Source: Nephrocerus scutellatus (taxonomy: Eukaryota; Arthropoda; Insecta; Diptera; Pipunculidae). Taken from it: a stretch of DNA of 64,000 nt. This document shows positions 1 through 9,789 of the stretch, piece after piece. The notes beneath the pieces were generated by a model. The model did no database searches. It was not told the DNA's origin and worked only from the letters and a program-made list of their open reading frames with translations. The position numbers and the translations under genes are program-made. How positions within the stretch are numbered: position 1 is the stretch's first letter; the number at the start of each line of letters is the position of its first letter. The stretch spans positions 5,193,001 to 5,257,000 of the forward strand of contig OX352764.1 of assembly GCA_947095585.1 (NCBI GenBank). The letters are read 5' to 3'.

Positions 1-151
1 CGATCATTACTTATCCGAGGGGTTGTATCGGTTTCAGTAGCGAGCATTTTTCAGTACCGCAGGTTGCTAACCCACGTTACCCAAACTTGAAACACTAAAC
101 CGTTCGCACTTGCAATATTAGCCTACATATATAAAGATTTACGAGTATATA

Positions 152-173
152 ACGGGTGTTTTTTTAAGAGGTT
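152..173 (+). repeat. Left terminal inverted repeat of the mariner-like element
   Basis: The first 22 bases of the element begin ACGGGTGTTTTTTTA and pair with 1434-1455 with about two mismatches. They are preceded by TA at 150-151. Confidence 0.85.
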
Positions 174-257
174 GCCGATTTTTTTTTTGAATAAAACACA
201 TATAAAATTATGAAATGACCAAAATTTTTTTTTATTTGGTAGATAATTTTTTGGCAT

Positions 258-1343
258 TTAACATTTAAACACAATTTCTGGCATATGGCTACCACGACTA
301 TTTTTCACAAATGTCATTCTGGAGGTCCAATTTTCCAGCACTTTTTCAAGCATTTGAGGGCGTATGTCAGCAATGACACGTTGTATATTGGTTTCCAAAG
401 CGTCAATCGATTGAGGTTTATCCACATAAACCAATGACTTCACGTATCCCCACAAAAAGTAATCGAGTGGCGTCAAATCGCACGAACGCGGAGGCCAATT
501 CACCGGACCATTTCTCGAAATAATGTTGTCGTTGAAAGTTTCTTTCAATAAGTCGATTGTTTCACGTGCTGTATGGCAAGTGGCACCATCTTGTTGAAAC
601 CACATTTCATCCATATCCATATCTTCAAGATTTGACAACAAAAACTCATTTAACATGGTTCTGTATCGATTTCCATTCACGGTAACGCGTCGTCCTTCCT
701 CATTTTTAAAGAAATATGGACCGATGATCCCACCAGCCCATAGACCGCACCAAACAGTACATTTATCAGGATGCATTGGTAATTCTTGAACGGCGTGTGG
801 ATTATCTTTGCTCCAAATGCGACAATTTTGTTTGTTGACGTATCCATTTAACAAAAAATGCGCCTCATCACTGAAGAGAATTTTACGGTAAAAAAATGGA
901 TCTTCGTTCAATTGATTTAACGACCAATCACTGAATTCACGGCGCAAACGATGGTCGTGTGGCTTTAATTCTTGCACCAATTGAATTTTGTATGGCACCA
1001 AACCCAAATCTTTACGTAAAATTTTCCATAAAGTCGATGGACAAAGTCCAATTTGCTGAGCACGACGACGAATCGATAAATTGTCGTTTTCTTCGACACT
1101 GGCCTCAACGACAGCAATATTTTCTTCTGTACGAACTCTTCTCATTCTTGTCGGTGGCTTGGCATCCAAAAGAGTGAATGTAGACCGAAATTTGGTAATT
1201 ACGTTCTTTATGGTGGTCTCTGACGGACGATTATGTGCACCATAAAATTCACGAAGTGCTCTATAAACATTTTTAATTGAACACTGATTTTGAAAATAAA
1301 TTTCCACGATTTGAAAACGTTGTTCTGGAGTTAACCTATTCAT
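258..1343 (-). CDS. Mariner-like transposase, intact 361-residue frame
   Basis: This is the cut-and-paste transposase of the surrounding element and would act in the nucleus on the element's own inverted ends. The start is set at the ATG complementary to 1341-1343, giving MNRLTPEQRF, because family members begin with such a sequence; the frame stays open 12 codons further upstream. Residues 1-55 and 85-115 look like the paired helix-turn-helix DNA-binding region (LSIRRRAQQIGLCPSTLWKI). The catalytic domain shows D159 in LFSDEAHF, D252 in WFQQDGATCHTA and D289 in PRSCDLTPLDYFLWG. By my count 36 residues separate the second and third acidic residues, where classical mariner has 34. No stop or frameshift is seen. 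Mariner-superfamily assignment is firm; the subfamily is not. Confidence 0.92.
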   Translation of the reverse strand: MNRLTPEQRFQIVEIYFQNQCSIKNVYRALREFYGAHNRPSETTIKNVITKFRSTFTLLDAKPPTRMRRVRTEENIAVVEASVEENDNLSIRRRAQQIGLCPSTLWKILRKDLGLVPYKIQLVQELKPHDHRLRREFSDWSLNQLNEDPFFYRKILFSDEAHFLLNGYVNKQNCRIWSKDNPHAVQELPMHPDKCTVWCGLWAGGIIGPYFFKNEEGRRVTVNGNRYRTMLNEFLLSNLEDMDMDEMWFQQDGATCHTARETIDLLKETFNDNIISRNGPVNWPPRSCDLTPLDYFLWGYVKSLVYVDKPQSIDALETNIQRVIADIRPQMLEKVLENWTSRMTFVKNSRGSHMPEIVFKC

Positions 1344-1433
1344 AATGATTTGCCAAACAATACTGAGTAGAAATGCCACTTTGAGCTGTCAAAACAACTG
1401 TCATAAAATAAAACGACATCTATCGGAAAAACA

Positions 1434-1455
1434 AACCTCCTAAAAAAACACCCTT
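1434..1455 (-). repeat. Right terminal inverted repeat of the mariner-like element
   Basis: This is the inverted partner of 152-173. It is followed by TA at 1456-1457. Confidence 0.85.
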
Positions 1456-1654
1456 TACATAGTTGCCCGAGGACCACCACTAAGAGCTGAAGCAAGCACT
1501 ACTTCACGAATTTGATTGTTGCGCTACTGGCTCAAACCAAGTTTTGAGTACTCAGTAGTTACCCGATCAATCGCAATGCAGATGCAATGCAATGACAATC
1601 ATTTTCTATCACAATTCAACGAAGATCAAGATCAAGATCAAGAGTTCCAACTCC

Positions 1655-2120
1655 ATATCGAAATATACGTATAGCGTGGCACTTCAATCCTTCCAGTTCA
1701 CCAGACTTTCGGAGGCACTACCAGCAGAAATCGAAGCCATCCATAACTCCAGCCCGAACGAAATCGATTTTTAAACTCCTGCACACTTTCTTATTGGTCG
1801 TGGCATCACCAAGTTACCAAAAACTGGCATCACACATCTCAAACAGTCGCATCTAATGGTACAGTAAATTCAGCAACAGTTCTTGCGGAGATGGAATCTC
1901 GAGAGTATCTGATATCGATTCAAGAACGACATAAATTGCAATCAAAGGTAGCTTCGGCAGGGTCGACGATGAAGTCATTTTCCAACAAGTCAATGACTGT
2001 TGGGCAAGATATTTAAAAATCATTCTACAGTAGACCAAATCATCAGAGTTGTCACAATAAAGACACAATTTGATAAGATGAACCGACCAATAAACAAGCT
2101 ATGCATTCTACCATTCAAAG
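1655..2120 (+). pseudogene. BEL/Pao LTR-retrotransposon integrase C-terminal remnant
   Basis: One reading frame through stops gives the conserved tail of a BEL/Pao-type integrase. It contains PAEIEAIHNSSPNEIDF, then a stop at 1772-1774, then TPAHFLIGRGITKLP. Near 2000-2110 follow GKIFKNHSTVDQIIRVVTIKT and RPINKLCILPF. In the family the TPAHFLIG block follows the integrase core and the RVV-KT / RP--KLC-LP block closes the polyprotein. The stop falls where the family usually has leucine before TPAHFLIG. Further stops lie near 1870-1990. No LTR, protease or RT portion is seen, so this is an isolated scrap. It could not act as an integrase because the catalytic core is absent. Confidence 0.75.
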
Positions 2121-4228
2121 ATCACATACCACATTCAGACCAATTGGAATCGCCTTCAGAGATCGGTACGATCGTTAATCTCGAGAATCCTCCACCGTTG
2201 CTTGATCAAACCAGTCAATAGTGGCAATGTTGAACGTAATTCAAGTGGGGCGTAAGATTCAGTTTTCTACTTTGGTTCGTTCGTTGATCGGCCCTCGCTC
2301 TACCTAAAAAGCCTATAGAAGTCATATTGCTTCTCATAATTATCTTGTAAAACAAAATACCAGATAACCTCATCAGCATATTGAGTTGAATTATTGAGTG
2401 TTGTGGTTCATATCTGATGGTCAAAAAAACACTCGAAGCAGTATACAAAGTTCATGCAATTCACCCCCAAACAAAATCATTGACGTGTACCTCAACAATT
2501 TGTTTACAGTACCCTCGGGTCTTCGTTAATTTCCAGGTAAACTAACATACAGCCACACAATTTGCACCACTTCCAAACACACTGAAGTTAATTAGTCGGA
2601 AAAAAAAGTGCTTTCACTTTCACTTAGCATTCATAAGCAGTTGGGGTGTTTTGTACGCCAGCGGCTATTATCGGCATCGTAATTGAGTTAACCGCTCACT
2701 TTAGGCGAAAATGGAGTAAGAGTCAGTCAGTCAGGCAGGCAGACAATACACAAAGTGTGTTTATTTTAATTAAGAAGAGAAAAGTGAAACAAATACTTAC
2801 CGTAACTTAACTTAGAGGTAAGTTATCCTAATTGTAACTGAGGGAAAGAATTTCCAAAGTATTCACATCTGACGGCCGATTGCAGCTCGTCCGTCCATCG
2901 TAAAAACAAAAGGTCTGAGAAAATGTTTGTAATGCACCCATAAGGAATTTAAGGATTGTAATTCAAGAAAGTGTGAGCTGGGCATCCTCTCAAACCTCTC
3001 ACCGTAGCAGCAGCCGTTAATTAAGTTGCCCAGTCTTAAAGGGGGGTAGATACTTTCCCTCTATCTCTCCTCACTTGACTTACTTCAAGGATTCACTTTC
3101 GTTTTGTTTTCCTTTCATTTCCGTTAAGTGCTATGGCAATATATTCGCGCACCAGTTGCGATACGATTGCACAGTAGGAGCTAAGAGCCGAAGTAAAACA
3201 AAAAAAAGGATGTGTGCAACTTAAAAGGCAGAAACATTTCTCAATTGTGCTCCTTCTTCTTTTGTCTTCAAATTTTGTGTACACTCACACTTCACACATC
3301 CACCTCATATCCTGAGCTATTTTAGTCATTAGGAAAGATAACAGCAACAACAATAGATGCGAGTAGAACAAAACACAGCAGAGCCTAACACTCTAACACC
3401 GAGGAAGGACACTCACTCTCTGTATAACACTCAATATTGACGATGGAAACCGGCAGGAACTCCATTTCGTGAGATTTAGGACACCATTAGTGGAGAATGG
3501 ATGCGAGCCACATCTTTATTGAAAGTGTACGCGTGTGTTGTTGTGTAGAAGTCCATTTTTGAAGTTCTTTTGTTTACAGTCATTACAATGACGTTAAATC
3601 AGGGCAGAAGTTAATAATAAATAATAAAATATTATTTAAAAATTTAAACATAAAATAGGTGCGTGAACTTTTGTACGCACGTCGTTAGAAGTTATACTTC
3701 TTAACCGTGATTATAGGAATAAAGGTTCATATGCGTGCTAAAGATCCATACTAGATTATTATTCTTCTAGCTGGTGAAGGAAGAGAGTAAATACGATCGA
3801 TGATACTTTATTGCACGATGGTTGAGTTCACTGCGCAACAATATGTCACAACTGGATAATTAAGAATGCTCTATAATATAAAATATTAGAAATATATATA
3901 TTAGTCTATTGGATTGAATTACATATATTATATTTTTTAAAATGTTTTTATTAGCTCGCTATCGTGTATGTCTGTCTGTTCGCGAGAGTCTTAAAACTTT
4001 CAACACAGCTCAGAACTGGATGAACATTGACAAATCACAAAAAAAGACAACAATTTGCAAAAAAAAAAAATTAATTCAACGCTAGTTGGAAATTTGTTTT
4101 AGATCAATGCAGACTACTACGCACAATACTAAACGTTTTAAATAAAAAAGTTACCAGCTAACATGTTTTAAAAACATATAAGAACGTTGCTTCAAAGACA
4201 ATAAAAATAGTCCCAAAATACCTTTCAA
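2121..4228. other. Unassigned AT-rich DNA
   Basis: I see no recognisable gene or element here. Short simple repeats occur, such as a CAGT/CAGG run near 2722-2744 and A/T runs near 3600-3930. Confidence 0.5.
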
Positions 4229-4660
4229 ATGACCTCCGAAACACTTCAAAAAGACCACAAAAGACCCCAAAATACCCTCAAAAGAATCCTAAGAGACCCC
4301 CGAAAAGACCCTCAAAAGACTCACAAGAGACATCCGAAAAAAACCCGAAAGACCCCCGAAAAGACCCTCAAAAGAATCCCAAGAGACCTCCAAAAAAAAC
4401 CCCGAAAGACCCCCGAAAAGACCCTCAAAAGACTCACAAGAGACATCCGAACAAACCCCGAAGGATCCCCGAAAAGACCCTTAAAAGACTCCCAAGAGAC
4501 ATCCGAAGAAAACCCCGAAAGACCCCCGAAAAGACCCTCAAAAGACTAACAAGAGACATCCGAACAAACCCCGAAAGATCCCCGAAAAGACCCTAAAAAG
4601 ACTCCCAAGAGACATCCAAAAAAAACTCCGAAAGAGCCCAGAAAATACCCTCAAAAGACT
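4229..4660. repeat. Minisatellite, about six 56/57-bp units
   Basis: The string CGAAAAGACC recurs at 4301, 4357, 4414, 4470, 4527 and 4583, giving a period of 56 or 57 bp. Each unit is built from degenerate 10-12-bp modules of the type AAAAGACCCCC. The open 106-residue frame across it (rich in K, P, T, R) is a by-product of the repeat. Confidence 0.85.
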
Positions 4661-4774
4661 TAAAAAAGACCACTAAATGAATGCAATGACGAAAATTTTA
4701 ACGTCAAACTTTCGTCTTTCACCCACTGTACACACATGAAGAAAAATACCGCAAACGCTAATTGAGTACAAATG

Positions 4775-4882
4775 CATGAAAACAAGTCCAGCATAGCAAC
4801 ACAGCACAGGCATGCAAATAAATCGAGCATAGCAACACAGCACATACATGCAAATAAATCGAGCGTAGCGACACAGCCAACG
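4775..4882. repeat. Three tandem 36-bp units
   Basis: Units start at 4775, 4811 and 4847. Each reads roughly CATGCAAATAAATCGAGC followed by ATAGCAACACAGCACA. The first copy is the most diverged. Confidence 0.85.
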
Positions 4883-5339
4883 CAGTACGAGTATGTACGA
4901 AATAACGGAGGTGACAAAATGCCAGATGAAAAAAAAAACCAAAAGATTTGCAATGCAAGGGCAGAAGAGAAAACAACAACAACACGAGAGAGCTGAGAGA
5001 GCTGCAAAGCTTCAAATTCCACTAAGAGACAAAACGTATAAAAAGAAAGACACAAGAAGAAATGCTTTATCCTGTGAGATCAGTGACACCGTTCACACGG
5101 ACGGCATCGGCAAAAATAGTATACATATAGTATAGTATAGGCACTGGATAGTAACACTGAAATACCAACTTCAAATAGGAGAAGTGAACACCTCAGGCTG
5201 GAAACTAAAAATAAAACCCTGGAAAATCCAACACAAAATTTGGTAACGAAGTCGACGACGGAGGAATTTTGGCGACGGGATATAGGACAACCAACGTTGA
5301 TAAGCGCTATAATCAGGTTAGTCCAGTCCTCTCAGTGTG

Positions 5340-5990
5340 TCAGTTTAAATTCCCTTTCTTGGTTTGGAGACTCTGGCGGGCCTTACAGAAGTCCATTTTG
5401 AAACCCGGAAAATCTTGATATGGTGAGATTTTCTCTTGTTAGGTGTAGAGACCCTTCGGCTTCAGGACTCTGGCGGGCCTTACAGGACTAGTTTTCATTC
5501 AGGAGAGAGTGAGCAGTGGAAGACCTGCTGCTTTCGACTGATCCCAGTTTATATCTCCTTTCTCGGTTTCAAGACCCCGGCGGGCCTCAATCTCGAAAAC
5601 CGGAAGATCTTGATATGGTGAGATTTCCCTTGATAGGTGTAGAGACCCTTCGGCTTCAGAACTATGACGGGCCTTACAGGACACCATCCTGAAGTTCGAT
5701 CTCTTTTCGGGCCTAGTTTTCATTCAGGAGAGAGTGAGCAGACCTGCTGCTTTCGACTGATCCCAGTTTATATCTCCTTTCTCGGTTTCAAGACCCCGGC
5801 GGGCCTCAATCTCGAAAACCGGAAGAACTTGATATGGTGAGATTTCCCTTGATAGGTGTAGAGACCCTTCGGCTTCAGAACTATGACGGGCCTTACATGA
5901 CACCATCCTGAAGTTCGATCTCTTTCCGGGACTGGTTTTCCATTTAGTAGAGGGTGAGCATTGAAAGACCTAATGCTTTAGACAAACTCC
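5340..5990. repeat. Tandem repeat, period about 220-224 bp, roughly three units
   Basis: The motif CTAGTTTTCATTCAGGAG recurs at 5488 and 5712, and a diverged copy (CTGGTTTTC) lies at 5932. A partial upstream unit starts near 5350. Inside each unit are GGCGGGCCT boxes and GTGTAGAGACCCTTCGGCTT. The two central units are nearly identical, so the duplication is recent. I do not recognise the sequence as part of a named element. Confidence 0.85.
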
Positions 5991-6109
5991 GGTAGGGACA
6001 AGTTCCCAAAACACTCTCCTGAGCCCAGAGCAACGTTCTTGCCCGTATCACGTCGCTACGAAACCCGAAAATACATATTTTTTTTGTCACGAAAACAACC
6101 GTCTATAAG

Positions 6110-6225
6110 TTCATAGCAAACGACCCTGGACGCCGGCGAGCATACCTTAGCTAATTCATCTCTAAACTCTGGGCGTCCTGGTCTATGCTATCTTTCCAGC
6201 GTAAGCTTGGCAGGCCTCGCTCTCG
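6110..6225. repeat. Dispersed repeat related to 25860-26060
   Basis: Both places share TCATCTCTAAACTCTGGGCG-like sequence followed by a diverged CAGCG-AGCTTGGC-GGCCT block. The similarity runs about 75 bases by eye. The parent element is not identified. Confidence 0.45.
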
Positions 6226-6289
6226 TGTTTCACACGGATTTTTGAAGAAGGATACTATTCGTTGATGCAAGCCAGGATGTGGGATTTTA

Positions 6290-6725
6290 GAAACTGCCCT
6301 TGACACTGAGGTGCTCACAAACTTCCAGATTTTTCAAAGGTTAACCACTTTTCTACGAATCGCATGTGGCGGGTGCGAGTCACATGCTTGATCTTAGAAA
6401 CGCCCAACGACACCAAGCTACTCACAAAATTTCAACTCTATAGCAAGTGTGGAAGGTGGTTAAAAAAAGGTGGAGCTTATTTTAAAGATTAACCCACTTT
6501 CCAAGCATCACACGTCCCACACGCGACTCGCGACATGCGTCAAACGCAGATGACACTGAGTTGCTCACAAAATTTTAGCTCTTTAGGTCGTCTGGCAGTT
6601 GTTTAAAAAAGGTCCTCAAAGATGTCGGAAAAAGTCAAGTTAAATAGAAGTTGTTGAATAGTGTCACATTATAAACCGACAGACAGATAAACAGACATAC
6701 ACCGGCAAGTTTATACAATGGCATT
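6290..6725. repeat. Degenerate tandem repeat, three units of about 120-140 bp
   Basis: GACACTGAGGTGCTCACAAA and variants recur near 6301, 6409 and 6551. Each is followed by a GGTTAA-type box and a CACACG/GCGA box. A related unit lies at 38225-38395 (CTAACAAAATTTTAGCTCTTT). The block ends in a GACAGACAGATAAACAGACA run near 6680. Confidence 0.65.
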
Positions 6726-6729
6726 TAAC

Positions 6730-8415
6730 ACACACAGGATCCTTCCTCAATTTTAATTGCTAAGGATAATGTGAAATATTAAAGCTCCAAAGGACAACAA
6801 AAGGAGCTATTTTTCCCCGTTTAGTTATATCCCTCCACGACAAATGGAACAAAATCTATTTACGCGCGCTAATGCAATAAAACTCAACTACTGACTGGCT
6901 GACGACGACTCTGATTTCCTTCATCGTTCGCCATTTTCCATTTAAATGCAAAAATATCACTTGAAATAAATCCCGGCTGCCTTACTTTGTTTGCTACGAT
7001 GTTCATGGTGCTTACAAAAGTGAATCCTTAAACACACACCCACCCACCACCACACCAGTCACGCACATATCCTATTCCAAGAGACATGAGCGATGAATCA
7101 ACGAAACTCCTCCATCTCAATTCAATTGTCATTTCGGTTACATTTGCGTCGTCGTCGCCTTTTTGTGGCGCCGGCCGTCGAGAGCAGAAGTGCAAAACTT
7201 TAAATGTTATGATGGTATCCTGAATTTGATAAACATTCCACATATCCTTATAGCACTCACTACACTCTTTAGCCGCCCGCCAGTAATCCTTTTTAATTGA
7301 ATTTAATTCCATGTAATTTAGCATTTCCTTCGTCACATTTCAGGACACTTCATGCTGGAAAACGAATTCATTCTGTGTGCTATTTGTTTGCTTCGTTTTG
7401 TCCTGAGTCCATGTGAGGGAATTTTCTCGAGACATTAGCACACATCTAGGAAACTAAGTTAAACTCTTTGTCACATTCAATATAAAGGACATAATTCAAT
7501 GTGATTTAGGTTCGGCGGTGGGTTGCAATGACAAGTACTCCTTGCCGTCGTGTAGCACATTAACTGTTATCGGTTGATGTTGTTTTCTTATTCAGGAAAG
7601 GTCCTTGTTCACATTTTTCCACTCAATTTCGAAATGACAGAAAATGAAATGGAATATTATTTACAGACTGGAGTTTGACCTCTTGAGATCAGATATTCTC
7701 CTGCAATACTCTTAGAGAGTCGCTGAATGAGGACTCAATCGAGTGAATAGAGAGTTTCTTTACATTCCTGCCCAACAGAATGACTTCACCACATTTCATT
7801 TCACAATTAGCAGCATCAGTGCACAGCAATTCAGATCTAATCATGATGGTCATCCTTCGTACATCGTCATCATTGTCATCAACCAGTCAACTTGATTAAA
7901 ACTCATTTGCTATACAATTAATTGACTCATTGTACTGTAGGAGTACCTCAGCTCCTTAAAAAGGTTTGGTATACTGAATCTATTTCGAATGAATGTCTGC
8001 CTGATACCTGTGGAGTTATTTCCCACTTCTATACTAGAGTCTTTATGAATAACTTTGTCAAGAATAATTACAAGACCATTTAAAAAAATTAATAAAATTA
8101 AAATAAACCGATAACCTAATATTGACATAAAACATCCTATAATATTATCATCATCCTATTAGGATTTACAAACCGGTCTCCTACGAAAAATCTCTCCACT
8201 GGTCCTGATTACGAGACGATGTTGTCATCTGAATGTCATCTGCACGTAAAAAGACACCTTACGGGCTTGGATTGCAAAAAAAAACATGATCTCTAAACTA
8301 CATGAACAACAGAGACCCTAAGTGGCTACCTTGAGGTACACCTGACGTTACACTGATGTCTTAAGAAACGCATATTTAAATTGTACTTTCTTCGAGGCCA
8401 TATCATACTATTGGT
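6730..8415. other. Unassigned DNA
   Basis: No coding region, RNA gene or repeat family is recognised. Short open frames in this stretch show no domain I can name. Confidence 0.45.
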
Positions 8416-8416
8416 T

Positions 8417-9775
8417 ACTTACTTACTTATGTCCTATTGCCGATTGCCGTGGCTCCTCCTCAACTGTACTTCGCCATGTATTTCTCGGATGAACCGTTCT
8501 TCCACCATCCTGAGACAACGGATTCCATTGCATTGCGTAGTTTTCTATGGAACTGTCACCTTTTTGGAGTGTATGACCAATCCACTGCCACTTCCGTCGT
8601 TGGATGGTTGTGCCTATTGGTTCCTGACCCAATCTCTGGTAAAGATGTTCGTTAGAGATACGGTTAGGCCAGAAAACCCTTAAGATGTTCCGTAGGCACC
8701 TATTTACGAACGTTTGTAATCTTTTACTGATAGTAGCGGTCACCTTCCAAGTGCTGCACCCATACAACAGCACAGATTCAACATTTGAGCGGAACAGTCG
8801 CAGCTTGGTGTTTAAGCTGATCGCATTGCTTCGCCATATCATGGACATCATTCCAAACACCGATTTTGCTTTGCCGATTCGGTTGACAATGTCCTGTTTG
8901 GTTCCACCTTCGGTCGAGACAATACTCCCAAGATATTGGAAACTCTCTACTCTCTCTACCGGCTGTCCAGCTATGTTAACTTTAGTTACTGAGTTAGTGC
9001 CGAGGTTGATGATTTTGGTTTTGGCAGAGTATTAATCTTCAAACCCGCAACAATTGCCTCCCTCTCCACATTTGTTGTCATTTGGTGTAGCTCCATAATT
9101 CTGTGTGAGAGTTAACTAACGACGTCAGTGTCCAGAAGTTGAGATGTAAGAGTCCAACGAATTCCTCCGTTTCCAGTAGATAAAGCTGTGCGAAGCACAT
9201 CGCTAATCGCCAACAAAAAGAGTATCGGCGAAAGAATGCAACATTGTGGTACCCCACTTAGGATCTCGAATTCTACCGACAGCTTTCCTCTATGCAACAC
9301 ATGACATTTAGAGCCATCATAGGTTGCTTTAATAATAGCTATTAGTTTATCGGGTATGCCTCTATTGCGCAAGGCGAGCCAGATAAACTGTCTGTTGACA
9401 CTGTCAAACGACTTCTCAAAATCGATGAACAGCAGGTGCAGTGGTGACCGGAATTCAACGCACTGTTCAATAATGATCCGCAGGGTGTTTATGTGGTATA
9501 CACAGGAGGATCCAGTGCGTAAACCTGCTTGTTCGGCATCGAGTGTATCTTCCAGATGTTCCTTAATTCGCTCTTGGCTATTACCTTTGCAATTGCAGGA
9601 AGAACGCAAATGCCTCTCCAGTTTTCGCACTCCATAAGACTACCTTTTTTAGGGAGCTTGACAATCATTTCCTTCTTCCACTCGTCGGGGAAACTTTCTT
9701 CCTCTCCAGATCTCTCTACAAGAGGATATAAAAGCTCTGCTGATGACGTTGGAGCGGCTTGGTTGGTATTAGTTG
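8417..9775 (-). mobile_element. Non-LTR retrotransposon reverse transcriptase remnant
   Basis: Reading down the minus strand gives a nearly complete RT domain split among frames. DEWKKEMIVKLPKKG and ENWRGICVLPAIAKVIAK lie near 9610-9700. FIDFEKSFDSV, the first catalytic block, is at 9396-9431. GVPQCCILSPILFLL lies near 9220-9256; its first C replaces the usual G. The YxDD block is damaged (TDVVS near 9115-9130). FQYLGS is near 8935 and the C-terminal KWQWIGHTLQKGD is near 8560-8600, followed by TWRSTVEEE. At least two frameshifts separate these parts. No endonuclease is present, so this is a 5'-truncated, dead LINE. The C-terminal WIGH region resembles RTE-like and related clades; I do not fix the clade. 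Confidence 0.85.
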
Positions 9776-9789
9776 GTTGGTTTTAAGTC

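Larger units (their letters stand above)
152..1455 (-). mobile_element. Mariner/Tc1-superfamily DNA transposon, apparently complete
   Basis: The element carries one open transposase gene between two inverted ends. The left end begins ACGGGTGTTTTTTTA and the right end, read on the other strand, begins AAGGGTGTTTTTTTA. About 20 of the first 22 bases match, ending GAGGTT on both sides. A TA dinucleotide flanks each side (150-151 and 1456-1457), which is the target duplication expected for this superfamily. Total length of about 1.3 kb is the usual size for a full-length mariner-like element. The open frame plus intact ends suggest a recent insertion, much younger than the other elements in the window. 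Activity cannot be judged from one copy. Confidence 0.9.

Noticed and set aside
4229..4549. A 106-residue basic, proline-rich repetitive frame
   Set aside because: It follows exactly the 56/57-bp minisatellite. Composition alone explains it.
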